DNA of 64,000 bases. Source: Liquidambar formosana (lineage: Eukaryota; Streptophyta; Magnoliopsida; Saxifragales; Altingiaceae). A model generated the notes under the pieces. The model was not told the DNA's origin. It searched no databases and worked only from the letters and a program-made list of their open reading frames with translations. This document shows, in pieces, positions 1-11,225 of this stretch. Numbering within the stretch: position 1 is the stretch's first letter; each line of letters begins with the position of its first letter. The DNA is taken from the NCBI GenBank assembly GCA_039720395.1, contig CM077832.1:30479316-30543315 (forward strand). Reading direction: 5' to 3'. The translations under genes were made by a program, and so were the position numbers.

Positions 1-814
1 GGTCGCTCTTGCATAACACCTTAGAATTTATAAAAAGTAGACTCTGGTTAGAAAGTCTACATTTTGATCACAATATATCGCTCTTGCACCAACTAGTTTA
101 CCTAAAATTCATTAACCCTCATTTCTCCATATACTTTACAAAGCACTATACAACAAGGTTTTGATATGATCAAATCAAAAGTGAAATACACGAAAGAGGA
201 AAGACAGAAGTTTTAAGCTCACAATGATCATGAATATACCTCAGAATGGTTCCTTTTCCTCTTTAAACTCGCAGCTGTAAACAAATCTTTTTCAATTCTA
301 GTGCTTCATCCAAACTTTCTTGACCATCACGTCCATGCGCACATCTTCTGCTGTAGTTACCATCAATAAAATGAATATGGATGCAAATACAATCATCATA
401 TCACTGTAGATTGTATGGTTTGTTGGTGTTTCTTTTCTATGGCTTGTTGGAGTGAAGGTGCAGTCTCCATTCCATATTTTTTCTTGGATTGTACTAGGCC
501 CTTGGTGGTTTGATTGGAGTGTTGCGCAATGCACTCCCCAAACCTATCCTTTATCCTATATTGTCTTTTTTCTTTATTTTATTTTCTTTATTTTATTAAA
601 AATTTTAAATTATCTATAAAAAAAAATAAAGGGGGAAATTAGCAATAACTCCTATTAGAGGAATGCTGTTAACAAAAAACCCACCATAAGATTTTTTAAC
701 TCTAAAATCCCTTTTTTAAAAGATTCTTTAAGCAAAAGGAAATATTTTTTGAAAAATAAGCTTTTTAACCTTTTATATTTACAAACCAAATTGTGGGTTT
801 TATATTTACAAACC

Positions 815-820
<6 letters not shown>
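1..820. other. No gene seen; AT-rich flank
   Basis: I see no supportable coding region. The only open frames are short, low-complexity and without family resemblance. T-rich and A-rich runs occur near 550-640 and 690-780. Confidence 0.6.
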
Positions 821-867
<47 letters not shown>

Positions 868-890
868 AGAGGGAGGGAGGGAGGGAGGGA
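821..890. repeat. (GA)n / (GGGA)n microsatellite
   Basis: A pure GA run of about 40 bases passes into GGGA units. The translated frames here, rich in Arg-Glu or Ser-Leu, are artefacts of the repeat. Confidence 0.95.
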
Positions 891-900
891 GAGGAGCGGC

Positions 901-1204
901 GATCAAGCTTCGACCAGTAGATCGAATTGGTTGTTTGATGGCGATTGTCTCTGATGGTCGAGGCTCAACGGTGATCGTCGCTGGTGGTCGAGGCTCGATG
1001 GTTGAGGCTCAACAATGATCTGGTAGTGAGGAATCAACGGCGGAGAGGAGCAGGATCAAGCTCCGACCACCAGATCGGACTGGTTGTTTGATGGTGATCG
1101 TCTCCGGTGGTCGAGGGCCGATGGCAAGCGTGCTTCAATGGCATGAGACTCGATGGTTGAGGCTCGACGGTGATCCGACAGTGAGGAATCAATGGCGGTT
1201 GATG
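901..1204. repeat. Degenerate tandem duplication, period about 152 bp
   Basis: Two adjacent copies begin with GATCAAGCT at 901 and 1053. They share the same order of words, including TTGTTTGATGG, GGTGATCGTC and GTGAGGAATCAA. Both are GC-richer than the surroundings. No coding frame spans them convincingly. Confidence 0.75.
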
Positions 1205-1540
1205 TGGGGAGGCAACGAGGATGCGGCGGGGCTGGTGGTGAGTCGCTGATGACGTTGTCGGTGGCAACTAAAAAACCAGATCTGGTTTTTTTTTTTTTTT
1301 TTTTTTGGTTTAACAGTGGGTTAAAAGGGTTGTGGTTTTGATTTGGGTTTTTAATTTGTTGCATGATGATGGAGATGCTACGGTGAGGATGGTGTGGGTT
1401 TGCTAGAGTTTGATGATGGTGGTTTTGGTGGTTATCAACAGATTTAGGGTTTTATGGCAGGGGTTCATAGTGTTTGGTTTGGTGTGGTAAAGGGACAGTG
1501 GTAGATTAAGGGTTGTAATGTTATTATGTGGTATATAATT

Positions 1541-1815
1541 TTTTCAAAGCACACAATAGTAAATTGTTACTATTGTTTATGTAATTTTTTCAAATCACAC
1601 AAGAGTAAACTGTTACTATTGTATGTGTAAATTTTTCAAAGCACACAAAGTAAACTTTTACTATTGTCTGTGTAAATTTTTTAAAGCACACAACAGTAAA
1701 CTGCACACAACAGTAAACTGTTACTATTTGTCTGTGTAAATTTTTTAAAGCACACAACAGCAAACTGTTACTATTGTTTGTGTAAATTTTACAAAGCACA
1801 CACCAGTAAATTGTT
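1541..1815. repeat. 46-bp minisatellite, about 6 copies
   Basis: The word CAAAGCACAC (or TAAAGCACAC) recurs at 1545, 1591, 1637, 1682, 1746 and 1792, so the spacing is 45-46 bp with one 64-bp interval. The longer interval contains a small internal duplication of the CAGTAAACTG segment. Each unit carries a short inverted repeat, AGTAAACTGTTACT. Confidence 0.9.
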
Positions 1816-2319
1816 CACTTTCACCATGGTTGTCAATGGCGAGATGGAGAAGGTAGATAGAGTGGAAGGGGGAAGGAGAAGATGATTCGTTGCAAATTTG
1901 GAAACCAAATCTGGTGATATGATAATAAAAGATAGATTAAGACCCTTTCTTCTCTTCTCGTAGCCCATTCATTGCAAATCTGGAAACCAGTAAGTATTGT
2001 AGTGATTTGGACAGCCACTTCATAGTTGCCGGAATCACATTTGTAGTTTGATCGGCGGTGGCTAAAAGTGGGAGGCAATAAAACCACGGGAGCGAGGGAG
2101 AGAACGTGGGGAAGTGGGGAAAAAATGGCGCGATATGTTATTTGATTTAAATTGTAAAACAGGGGTATTTTTGTCACAATGGGTCAAAAGGGGTTTTTAC
2201 AATACTGTTTTTCATTTAGAACCTATTATAAAAGTACTCTTATACTTAGGGGCTATGGCCAAAAATCTCAAAAAAAAAAAAAAAGAAAAAGAAAAAGAGA
2301 GTGTTGTATTCTTTTTGGG

Positions 2320-2592
2320 TGTTGTCTTGTCATTGTTGGTGTGGGCAGGCAAGTTCCTTGTGGGGTTTGACAGTATTCTACTTAGGTGTTTTTCGTTTGC
2401 TTTTCTTTTAGTAGTGTCTTTAGATTTGTTTTGGTTTGGGGTTTTTGGGTTCATATTGTGGGGTCTTTTTCTGGTGTTCTTCCTGGGGTTGTCTTTCATC
2501 TGGTTCTTTTGTATCCCTTGTTCCTTTTGGTTTTTTAATAATATCAGTTTGCTCATAATTTTTTTTTTTTTAAAAAAAAAAATGTCACTGTA
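2320..2592 (+). mobile_element. Probable LINE 3' tail fragment
   Basis: A T/G-rich stretch ends in 'ttaataatatcagtttgctcataa' followed by an A/T homopolymer. This resembles the 3' tails of plant L1-type LINEs, and a close relative ends at about 4123. The hydrophobic Phe/Leu frame translated from it is not a real membrane protein. No target duplication was found. Confidence 0.4.
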
Positions 2593-3043
2593 GAAGAAAA
2601 AACTAGCTTGCATCTTGCATATTATCCACAATGATGCTTCAGCCATCACAAAACTCATTATCATGTTACACCTAGCTAGTGGTTAATGACAATATATCCA
2701 ACATCTAATGTCCCATGAGGGAACCTTTCACTCAACTAATGGAGAGGGCCAGAAAAATAGGAGCAGCCCCTGACGAAAAGGCAACTGCATGAATGTTAGA
2801 ACTATATATGATTGCTTCAACACGTCCTAAAATTTTAGTTGACTTCAGACTATGTATGAAAATACCATCTGCACACTGACCATATGAAATGAAATAAATA
2901 ACGTTAAAGATTAGAGATACATTATACATAATTAGTTATATACTTATATCTTTAGCATGAACTTTCCAAATATTTTTTGTAAAACAAGAGATGTAGATGT
3001 GTTTCTGTAAAACCACAAGGATGGTCAACTGGCGAGTATTCAT

Positions 3044-3046
<3 letters not shown>

Positions 3047-3078
<32 letters not shown>
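3047..3078. repeat. (AT)n microsatellite
   Basis: An uninterrupted AT dinucleotide run. Confidence 0.95.
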
Positions 3079-3081
<3 letters not shown>

Positions 3082-3785
3082 CAAAATAAGAACCAATGGC
3101 ATATGTGCAAAATAATAACCATAAGACCCATTGACCTAATTTTTAAGAAAAAGTAGTCTTAATAAGAAACCAACGCGCGTCTACCTCTTCAACATGAAAT
3201 CCTTAGTAAATACATAAAATTATCTAGACTGGTTAGCATTACTCAATTAAACTAGATTAAAAATACTATGATCACAAACACAATGGTTTTTAGACCATGT
3301 TTCTTGTGTCATATATGTATTAACATATTACTATGGTCATCACCTCATTTTTTTTTATATATTTTTTGTTTTTGTTTTTCCTCGTACTTATTGTGTTACA
3401 CGTACACGTGTCTAGTTGAACTGTAGGAAACTTATATTTTTTCAGCTGATAGTGGGGTGTGCAAAGCACATGATGCGTGCAAAGCACGTGATGGTGTGTG
3501 CAAGGCACGTGTCAAATGGAAAATCATTTTTAAATTTTTTATTTCATTTATAGTAGCTAAAGTTACAATTATGCAAAACTAAAATTAAAATATATATTAC
3601 TTTACTTCCACTTCGATTCACCCTAATTCACCCTAATTCCGACCAAACAAGTGAGTCCAAAATGTCGAAAAAGGGCCTAGTAAAAGGAATAATATGAAAA
3701 TTCAAAACATGACCATTTTTTTTAAAAAATTTTTGTGAGAGATTACATACTAGCCATTGATGAAAGAAGTCATCATCTCTCACAC

Positions 3786-3878
3786 ACCATGAGGTTGGCC
3801 GAGTTCTTGGGGTACCCTTTTTCTGAGGAGGAAAAGAAAGGTGCAATAGAAGAGGTATCAAGATTGTGCAGTTTTTTG
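3786..3878 (+). pseudogene. Cytosolic sulfotransferase fragment
   Basis: About 30 codons read MRLAEFLGYPFSEEEKKG followed by AIEEVSRLCSF. This matches a conserved segment in the C-terminal half of plant PAPS-dependent cytosolic sulfotransferases, where RLAEFLG.PFSEEEE...I..LC.F is typical. The family transfers sulfate from PAPS to small hydroxylated substrates. The usual protein is about 330 residues, so only a tenth is present, and the PAPS-binding 5' loop and the start are absent. It runs directly into a LINE 3' tail, so it is a relic or a transduced piece. The family call rests on motif recall without a database search. Confidence 0.6.
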
Positions 3879-3879
3879 G

Positions 3880-4123
3880 TGCTGATGCTTCGCTTGGCTT
3901 TTAGTTTGGTGTCCTTCCTTGCTACATTTTTCTCTGAGCTAGCTGGTGTTTTTCTTACTTTTTCCTTTCCTTTGCTTAGAGATTTGTCTCAGTTTGGGTT
4001 GTGGCAGTTGTGTTCTTGTTGTGCATATAGGTTGTTCTTTCCCTGCGCCTTTTGCCTTAATCCTTTTCTCTTAATAATATTGTCGGTTTGCTCATAAAAA
4101 AGAAAAAAAAGAAAAAAAAAAAG
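3880..4123 (+). mobile_element. LINE 3' tail with poly(A)
   Basis: T-rich sequence ends with 'taataatattgtcggtttgctcat' and then an A-rich tail interrupted by G. This is typical of 5'-truncated plant L1 elements. It abuts the sulfotransferase fragment. I could not identify a clean target duplication. Confidence 0.5.
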
Positions 4124-4344
4124 GGAAAGATAAAATACTAACCATTGATGAAACTAAATGTACGTTGAACCTACTAGATATGCAGTAATTTCGGACTATA
4201 TATTAGAGAGGAGCCACACCCGGGTGAACGAGAAATTCTTCAAATTGAAATCACAATATGTAGTCAATACAGCACATACCTAGTACATACCAAGCTGAAC
4301 AAATATCAGCCGCGTCCATTGGTTCCTCTTATTGTAATGTTTGA

Positions 4345-4590
4345 TCACCCAATGAACAGTTTTGGGGACATACTGAGTACTAGTTTGACATAGAGCTCAT
4401 CCTTTTCATCATCAGTTGTTAAAAAGAACCAACGTTTTTGTGACCCAACTTTAGGATGCTCTAGAAGACGCATGTTTCGCAAACACTGGTCCTCGCAACC
4501 CTTGTCCTAGGCCTGAATAACCTTTTTTCTATAGCAACAAGAAGTTCACCAATCTCCAAGCACTTCGCCTGAAAATCAGAGCGTCACAAT
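4345..4590 (-). pseudogene. Unrecognised coding-like fragment
   Basis: On the minus strand, codon-like sequence reads RLLEHPKVGSQKRWFFLTTD followed by DEKDELYVKLVLSMSPKLFI, preceded by EIGELLVAIEKRLF in a shifted frame. It looks like genuine protein sequence because it is charged, of mixed composition and unlike the repeats nearby. A frame change near 4505 and a stop after FIG break it. I do not recognise the family. Nothing next to it suggests a function. Confidence 0.4.
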
Positions 4591-4599
4591 AAATGATTT

Positions 4600-5389
4600 C
4601 ATTGCAAATTGCAATGTCCATATCCTAACTCGATCAAGTTAAAGCATGAAATCCAATTGGCCCCAATTACACCCATGAACAATTAATGCAATACCCACCC
4701 GCTACAAAATAAACATGCAAGTTCCGAACCAAAAAGGGAAAAAATGAACATCCAAGTTATGGCCTACTACGAGAATACAAGAATTACCTGAAACATAACT
4801 CCCAAAGATCCATGCCCAACACAATGCTATGCCATACGAGGAAGAGTATGGGAAAGTGTTTTTGATATAAAAAATGGAGGAAGATCGAGTTGAGTTGCTG
4901 GTTTGCCTTTTTGGGGGGATTATATGGTTTCTGATGAATATTGCAAAGGGCAGGGGTTGAGATGCGTTGTGGAGTTTTGATCTTTAATTGCTGTTTAATT
5001 TGTTTGTTTTATTTTAATGGTGGCTTGCCAATGGTTATTGCCTTATTGGTAGCTTACTATAAGGGGGTAGCAGTTGATGGTGGTATTATGGGCTAGGGAG
5101 TGCTTTGTTTTACTCTGTTCTTTAGGAAAGATAGGTTTTTAGCTTGAGTTTGGTTTTATCTGAGGGGCTCTTGGGTCTGTTTTGGGAATTGACGTATAGT
5201 TGGGGGGGAGGGGGTTGAGTTTGGTTGAGGTGTTTTCCATTATGCCTTGTTCTTAGTGGGGTGAAGCAATCTATGTAGGTTATTTTGATCCATAGTCAAT
5301 AAGTTAAGAGGTTAGAGTGGGGTAATCAGTTTTTACGCTCTGTTTGGATGACAGGAAGCGGAGAGAAAAGTTTTCCTTCCCCTCATTTG
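4600..5389. other. No gene seen
   Basis: Degraded sequence without a supported frame. It contains G/T-rich tracts (4910-5260) and the word GCTCTGTTTGGATGACAG at 5337, which looks like a PIF-type terminal repeat but has no partner that I can find. Confidence 0.5.
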
Positions 5390-5539
5390 GGAGTTTAATG
5401 TGGGGATTAATCTATTAGCTGGGCATGTAGGTGTTGTCTTGAGAGAGTGGGCCATTTTGGCTATCATAGGGGTTTGAGGGCCGTCATTATAACATCTAAC
5501 ATTATTTGTACATTTCACTAATTTTAATTATTTAAGGTT

Positions 5540-5815
5540 TTAGAAAAAATATAAAAGATTTTTATGAAAATTGATCGCGTGATCTACTGAAAACAATAAT
5601 TTTGAACAACTTTGCAACAAAATCTATCATTTAAATATATTTTTTTAGTCATTTATCATCTTTGTTTCACTTTTAATAAAATGTCCACTTAATTAAAAAA
5701 AAAAAAAAAAACTATCTTCTACAAAATTATTCAAAATAATGTTTTATATTAGTGGACAACATAACTAATTTTGGTAAAAACCTTATATTTTTCTAAAAAA
5801 ATCTTGAGAAATTAA
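5540..5815. repeat. Foldback repeat, family copy 1
   Basis: An imperfect inverted repeat. 'tttatgaaaattgatcg' on the left pairs with 'taattttggtaaaaacc' on the right around an A-rich centre. Related copies lie at about 5970-6280 and 24255-24545. It is probably a non-autonomous TIR element, but I saw no target duplication. Confidence 0.55.
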
Positions 5816-5969
5816 CATTAGTAAAGTGTACAAATAAAGTTAAGGGGTTGCAAATAAAATTAGTGAGGTTTTTGTATTGGTTTGGGTCCAAGTCCATTTG
5901 ATTATTTTTGGGGAAAGGCTATTGCAACCCCACTTTTTTTTTTCTTTTTAATCAAATTTCCCTTTTGTT

Positions 5970-6280
5970 TGGTTTTTAAGATTTTTTTGCAAAATATAAA
6001 AGGTTTTCATAAAAATGGGTCATGTTATCCACCAGAAAACATCATTTTGAACAATTTTGCAGTAAAAAGATTTTTTAAAATCTATCATTTAAGTAGACTT
6101 TTTGGTTAAAAAAAATAAAAAAATAAAAGTTATAAATAGCTAAAAATCTACATAAATGATAGATTTTAGAAAAATTTTTTTTTTACAAAATTGCTCAAAA
6201 TGATGTTTTCTAATCGACAGGTGTGACCGATTTTCGTAAAAACTTTTTATATTTTGTATAAAACCTTAAAAAACCTAGAG
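5970..6280. repeat. Foldback repeat, family copy 2
   Basis: This copy has the same architecture as the one about 430 bp upstream. 'aaaggttttcataaaaat' near 6000 is complementary to the region around 6235-6255. Block B has only one member (24255-24545), so the A locus gained or kept a second. Confidence 0.55.
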
Positions 6281-6968
6281 GATGTGGGGTTTGATAAAGA
6301 AGTGGGGTTGCGATGACCGTTCCCTATTCTCTGGAGTGGTGAACGGGGTCGTTGGGTTGGGTTGGGTTGGATTGGAGAGAGCTCTGGACATTGAGGGGCT
6401 AGGTGGGCTTGGTACATTCCCGCCCAAACCCTGGTTCCCTGCTATGAGCAGAGAAAAAATCCCATTGTTGATCATCCACCCGCATCCATGTTCGACATCA
6501 ACACCCAGCCATGTTCCTCATCAAGCCGATTGGCCGTGTTCCGCATCAAACCCGTTTGACGGCGCCATCGCTGTGGACGTCTGCTCCAGCAAAATCGTTG
6601 GTTCCTTTTTGTGCTTAGATGCAAAGTCGTGATTTTTCGTGTAGAAGAGGTAAGGTAGTTTTAAAGATGATACCTTTGTTACTATACTTGATGAACCCTC
6701 TAGCCATTACGTATATCAGTAAGCCATTTTTTTTAAAAATTTTTTGGAATAATATTGGAGTTGTTTGTCTAGTAATTTTGATCTGCGAATTTGAATTCTC
6801 AGCTACTTATTTGAAAAATATAGATGGTTTTGGTGGCTATATTATAAGGGAAACGAGTTGCAGGTGTATTTGTTGGGTATTTAGTCCATAAAATTTATGT
6901 ATAAATATGATCGTGGTTACGATTTAATTGTGCCCTGGGTAATAAACATACAAGCTCTGTTATAGTTT

Positions 6969-7140
6969 ATTTTATTTTATTTTATTTTTGACAATCGATA
7001 GAAATTACCCTACCCCTAACCCTCTTTAATATCAACAAATGGGTGTCAATGCTTGTCCATAAACTTGAACCCGAGATCACTCACTTAAGAAGCAAGGCAA
7101 CTGCCACTAGACTACATTGCCATCGGCTCTGATACTATAG
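6969..7140 (-). mobile_element. Probable tRNA-derived SINE
   Basis: Read on the minus strand, the region has a box-A-like TAGTGGCAGTTGCC, then about 25 bases later a box-B-like CGGGTTCAAGT. A body of about 100 bases follows and ends in a repeated AAAATAAAAT tail. That order (A box, B box, body, A-rich tail) fits a Pol III SINE. Its upstream edge carries CTATAGTATCAGAGCC, which resembles CTATAACAGAGC beyond the tail and could be a decayed target duplication. No CCA end or clean cloverleaf is present, so it is not a tRNA gene. Confidence 0.5.
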
Positions 7141-7448
7141 CTGATGAACCCCTAAATCATTACCCATATGCCTCATCCTTTCTTTTCGTAGAATCTTATA
7201 ATATATTGACAATGGTAATTGGAATTTTTTTGACTTATTTGAAATATATAGTTTGCTGTAGCTGGAGAGATATTAGCTGAAGTTGACCCATTTTTGGTTT
7301 TCTTGTACCTCGTCGCTTTTCCCGCCCTTGGATCTACGGGTACAAGAGAATTAGTAATATAATAGATATGCAGTTGTTAATTTATATTATATATATGTAG
7401 CTTTATACCCTTTTTAGCTTGCAAGCATTTCGGATTTGGGCCATTATT

Positions 7449-7470
7449 CTCTCTCTCTCTCTCTCTCTTA
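7449..7470. repeat. (CT)n microsatellite
   Basis: A short CT run in the part of block A that has no counterpart in block B. Confidence 0.85.
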
Positions 7471-7779
7471 GTCTCTGCCCTCCCCACAAAATTAATTTTA
7501 TTTTTATATCAATGTAATTATGTTAATCCTATAAAACAAATTATTTTATTTGTAATGAATTCTTTATGCTGACGTAAGCATTGTATTAGCGTAGGATTCC
7601 CACTGTAATTGACATTGGCATTTGCTATTTGTAGACTGTGTTATGTTTCCCTGGGTAGGTTATATAACTTACATCCTGATATTTCAAAGGGATAATATTC
7701 TTGATTTGAGAATTGATTGAAGTACTTTTAGAATGTTAATTAAAGAATGCCCTTATTAATCCATGAGTGTAGGGGGTGA

Positions 7780-8160
7780 TGGCTTTTTACACAATGAGAT
7801 GGTAATTGGCTTGATGGATTTTATGTTCACGCTGCTGTAGCTTCTAATATGGAAGCTAAGGTTTGAACTGTTCTTATTGGTCCATGTCTTGCATTGGGAA
7901 AATGACTTTTAGAAAGTTATTGTTGAGAGTGATTCCCAGGCATCCCTTAATCTCATCAATGAAGGGTTGGTTGAGTTTCACTTTCTTGGGGCTCTAAAAC
8001 ATGCTTATAGTGAAGCTAACGTTTATATAGATTAGGTCGGTTGGTGAAAGTATCATTAGGCTATTAGGCATCTTCCCCATCTCCATTGTTTCCCTTTCTT
8101 CATGAGACTTTTGGGTTGAACACATCCAGATTTGTTTATTTGTAGTTGGGCCTTGCACCT
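7780..8160 (+). pseudogene. LINE RNase H-like fragment, decayed
   Basis: Broken frames contain VESDSQASLNLINEG, ALKHAYSEANVYID and nearby 'MEAK'. This is the order seen in the RNase H-like domain at the C-terminus of plant non-LTR polymerases: an acidic 'ESDS' strand, then '..EANxxAD'. Several stops and shifts interrupt it. It lies in the A-specific insertion, upstream of an (AT)n run at 8171-8195. Confidence 0.55.
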
Positions 8161-9284
8161 TCTTAAAAGTTAATATATATATATATATATATATAAAATG
8201 ACTTTTATGAACATTTGTCTTAAGCTGCATCATGATCCTAATTATGTTGTGTTACTTAAACAGTGTTCAGAGTGATCAATTTTTGCTTCTAAAACCAATT
8301 GAAACATTTTTGGAATGTTCGTTAAAGAATGCCTTATATTAGCATCTGCAAAGAGTAAGGAAATTTAAGGTGTGGTAGTAGTTAAAAAAAGGAAATCATT
8401 TGTGATTCTGTAACTAAACGTAATGAACATTTGTTTTGTATTGATGGGCCTTAGAAAATATATTTGGTAGGCAATCCAGTGAAGAAGTAAACGTATATAC
8501 ATACATATTTATATATGCCCTCATTTCTGCTTTTTCTCTAAGAAGTAAACATATATAGGCCTTTGAAACATTTTGGCTTTTTCTCTCAGATTTTTGACCC
8601 AACTAATCCACTGGACACAAATAAGACTAGTGCTATTGACTAATGTTAATGCTGGAGATAAACGTGACTGCTGGCTAACCCCAAGATGGAGTAAGAAATT
8701 GAACATAAGACATTCTCTAAAGTTTGCTATTCCCATGCATCGCAGGGAGGGAGGGAGGGAATTGGAGCATAAAATTGGAAATAAATAAAAGAGGATATGG
8801 ATGTCACCAGTCACCTACATATTATTGTTGAACAATGGCTGGGATGTTCAAATTTTAATATTAGTAAGTATTCAGTTTATTGACCCTACAACAGCATTTA
8901 GTTGTACACAGAGCTGCATCTCAATTATTGCTTGTATATACGATAACTTTTGAAAAGTTGCTTATTCGCACTTTATCATTGATAAGCATACCCATTACCG
9001 TTGAATGAGAATTGTAGTATGAAGTTTGGTTTGATACTGGCACACAGATTGAATATGCGAAGTTGGGGTGTTATCTTTTGTGGATTTTGTGGGCGTGTAG
9101 ATTAAATTTTGCAGTTCGGTATTATTTTTTGATTTTTGGGGTTGATAGTGTTTTGTGTGTGGCGGATGTGATTATTGGTTACGTTGTTCTCCTTTTAGTG
9201 GGTAGTATCATGTTTGGTTTTATTTGTTGTATTCACGTACGTGTAACTAGTTGCCATAGATTCATAAAAGTAAAACATACTTGA

Positions 9285-9671
9285 ATGGCTGATCAAAAGA
9301 TGCCTAGGAGGGCTGCTAATCTCGCTATTGATGAGGACGAAGAATTCATTATTGATGACCAAGGAGAGGCAGAGTCAGAGCAATCATCAAATTATAATGA
9401 AGATGAAGAGGAAGTAGAGTTGAGAGGTTGTGTTCCTTCGACATCTATGCAAGATAGGGTCAGAAATTATTCAAGCGATGTACAAAAGAGGCCACGGAAT
9501 GCATGGGCAGTCTTTTTGTAAGCAATTTATTAGCTTTAAATCATATGAATGTCCATAATTTTGAGTTATATGTATTGACCTCATCCCCCACTTTTCACCC
9601 TTCTATCACAGGTCGGTACAAGGAAGGAGAAGGTTGCCACACCAGCTGCATCATCTTTAAAAAAGACTGCG
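9285..9671 (+). pseudogene. HMG-box-like gene fragment, copy A
   Basis: Exon 1 (9285-9517) starts at ATG and encodes MADQKMPRRAANLAIDED, then an acidic linker and KRPRNAWAVF, which resembles the start of an HMG box. A GTAAGC donor follows. Exon 2 (9612-9671), behind a TCACAG acceptor, encodes a basic VGTRKEKVATPAASSLKKTA. The exon 1 frame misses phase with exon 2 by one or two bases at a T-run, which suggests decay. The HMG core exon found in copies B and C is missing, because the sequence jumps at about 9750 to unrelated block sequence. HMG proteins bend DNA in the nucleus, but this copy cannot do so. Confidence 0.6.
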
Positions 9672-9744
9672 GTGAGTTATGTAGACAACTAAAATGAAGA
9701 ATGGATTTTTTTAACTGTTTGACCAATCGATTGTCGAATGTAGG

Positions 9745-10258
9745 TGGTAACTATCAACTTAACAGTTCTATCTCAACAGTCCAATCCCAACAACCCCAAT
9801 TATAGCTGGGATTGAAGATACAAGTCTTGTCATTAAACTCTTTTCTCTATTCTCACACCTACTTTCTCCTCTTCTGATTTCTCCCTTCTTTTTCTCAAAC
9901 AGAAGATGTGTATATTTTCTCAAGAACGTGAATTATTTCTAATTGTATCCTTTCTGTGTTGTCACTCAATCCTCTCATCATTTCAGCGTGGTCCATGGGA
10001 CCGTCTTCAATTTATGTCTTCTATGGCTCAATACTTAACAGGTCAACACGTGGTGAAGGAATATCAGACATATGCATGCATACCTTTCTTAATGACTTTT
10101 CAAAACAAAACCATGACGCACCAAGTCACTAAATCTGGATTTCGTGATCTCTGTGCTGGTTTAATCTGGGTTGTCATAAAATCAATTGATGGCTCAGATC
10201 AAAAGACCAAAAAAGTGATGATCCTACCCTAGTTAAGAGCAATTCCAATGGTGAGGCA
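9745..10258 (+). repeat. Block segment with unrecognised exon-like part (copy A)
   Basis: It matches 57652-58130 at high similarity. A polypyrimidine tract and 'catttcag' precede codons RGPWDRLQFMSSMAQYLTGQ, which look like an exon behind an acceptor. In the other copy the frame is shifted after DRLQF.SSMAQ. I cannot assign a family. The segment ends in the left end of the PIF-type MITE (GAGCAATTCCAATGGTGAGG), truncated at about 10260. Confidence 0.6.
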
Positions 10259-10260
10259 AA

Positions 10261-11214
10261 TCAAAGTGCCTTTGTTATGTACATAGATCGATTTTTTTCT
10301 TCTAAAACCAATTTATGCAATTAAAAATCTTAATTAAAGAATGCGTTGTATTGATATTTGTATTAGATTATGTAATGTTCCTAATTAATAAGGTCATTAC
10401 AGAAATTGATTTGTCAAATTTGAGATTTTTTTCTTTATTCTGTAGCAAATTGTACTTCTTTCAAAATGTTAGTTAAATTGTTTATAGGCTTCTATTAACA
10501 TATTTATTAAATTGTGTCATGTCCCAATTAGGTTGTATTTTGTACATTTTTTTTTTCTTTCTGGATTTGTTATTCTAAACCCAATTATAATACTTTTTTA
10601 TGCTAGACGAGGGATATCCTAGGCCTACTCTGATGTTTGAATGCAAACTAATCTTTTGCGATGCATATATTACCTGCAAACCTATGCATCTCGCAGTAAG
10701 AGAGCGGAGACTCGAATTTGGGACCTTCGGTTCTTGAGTAGTGATCCTTTTGTCATCCACTTTACTCTCTTGATTATATTCCTTTTAAAATGTTAAGTAA
10801 AGAATGCTTCATATTGAAATCAATATTACATTATGTAATTTTTCCAATCTTTCCTTATATAATAAGCCGGGGGCCTTTGTTCACTGTAGGTGAACAGTAA
10901 GATCCTTATGTGTCAAGCCCTATAAATTTCTCCTTTTTTTTTCCCCATCTCTTATTCCTGACATCACACATCTTCTTTTGCACCTCCCCCTCCCTCTTCT
11001 CTTGACATGCATACTCTCCCCCCCTCTCCCTCTCTCTCCTCCTCAACCCATTTCAAATTTGAAAATCAAACCCATTTCTCTCTCTCTCTCTCTCTATCTA
11101 ATCACACACACACACACACACACACTCCTCTCAGCTTCTCAAGCACTCTTTCTCTCCATTCCTATTTATCACACACCCTCTCTCTCACATTCAAATTTTG
11201 AAATGCATTTCACA
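10261..11214. other. No gene seen; simple-sequence patches
   Basis: AT-rich sequence without a supported frame. CT and CA runs lie at 11071-11125. The segment ends at the insertion site of the LINE that follows. Confidence 0.55.
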
Positions 11215-11225
11215 ATTTCCCCCTC

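Larger units (their letters stand above)
5390..10260. repeat. Segmental duplication block A
   Basis: The first and most reduced copy of a three-copy block. The stretch from 5390 matches 24118 onward, including GTGGGGATTAATCTATTA and a later CCCATTGTTGATCATCCACC. The stretch from about 8865 to 9750 matches 24886-26315. At about 9750 the HMG-like sequence stops inside an intron and joins sequence matching 57655 onward in block C. Block A therefore lacks everything between HMG exon 2 and the 3' part of the block. It also has about 2.2 kb (6621-8860) that B lacks. Confidence 0.85.

Noticed and set aside
1541..1815. Regular repeats that could suggest a CRISPR-like array
   Set aside because: The whole 46-bp unit is repeated, with no unique spacers, in a plant nuclear context. 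It is an ordinary minisatellite.
2114..2593. 159-codon hydrophobic Phe/Leu-rich frame as a membrane protein
   Set aside because: It translates T-rich LINE-tail sequence and a homopolymer. No start context or conserved motif is present, and a similar sequence recurs at 3880-4110.
6282..6632. 116-codon frame at the 5' part of block A as a gene
   Set aside because: The block B counterpart (24600-24880) has indels that change the frame, with no sign of coding constraint. It is more likely leader or spacer sequence.
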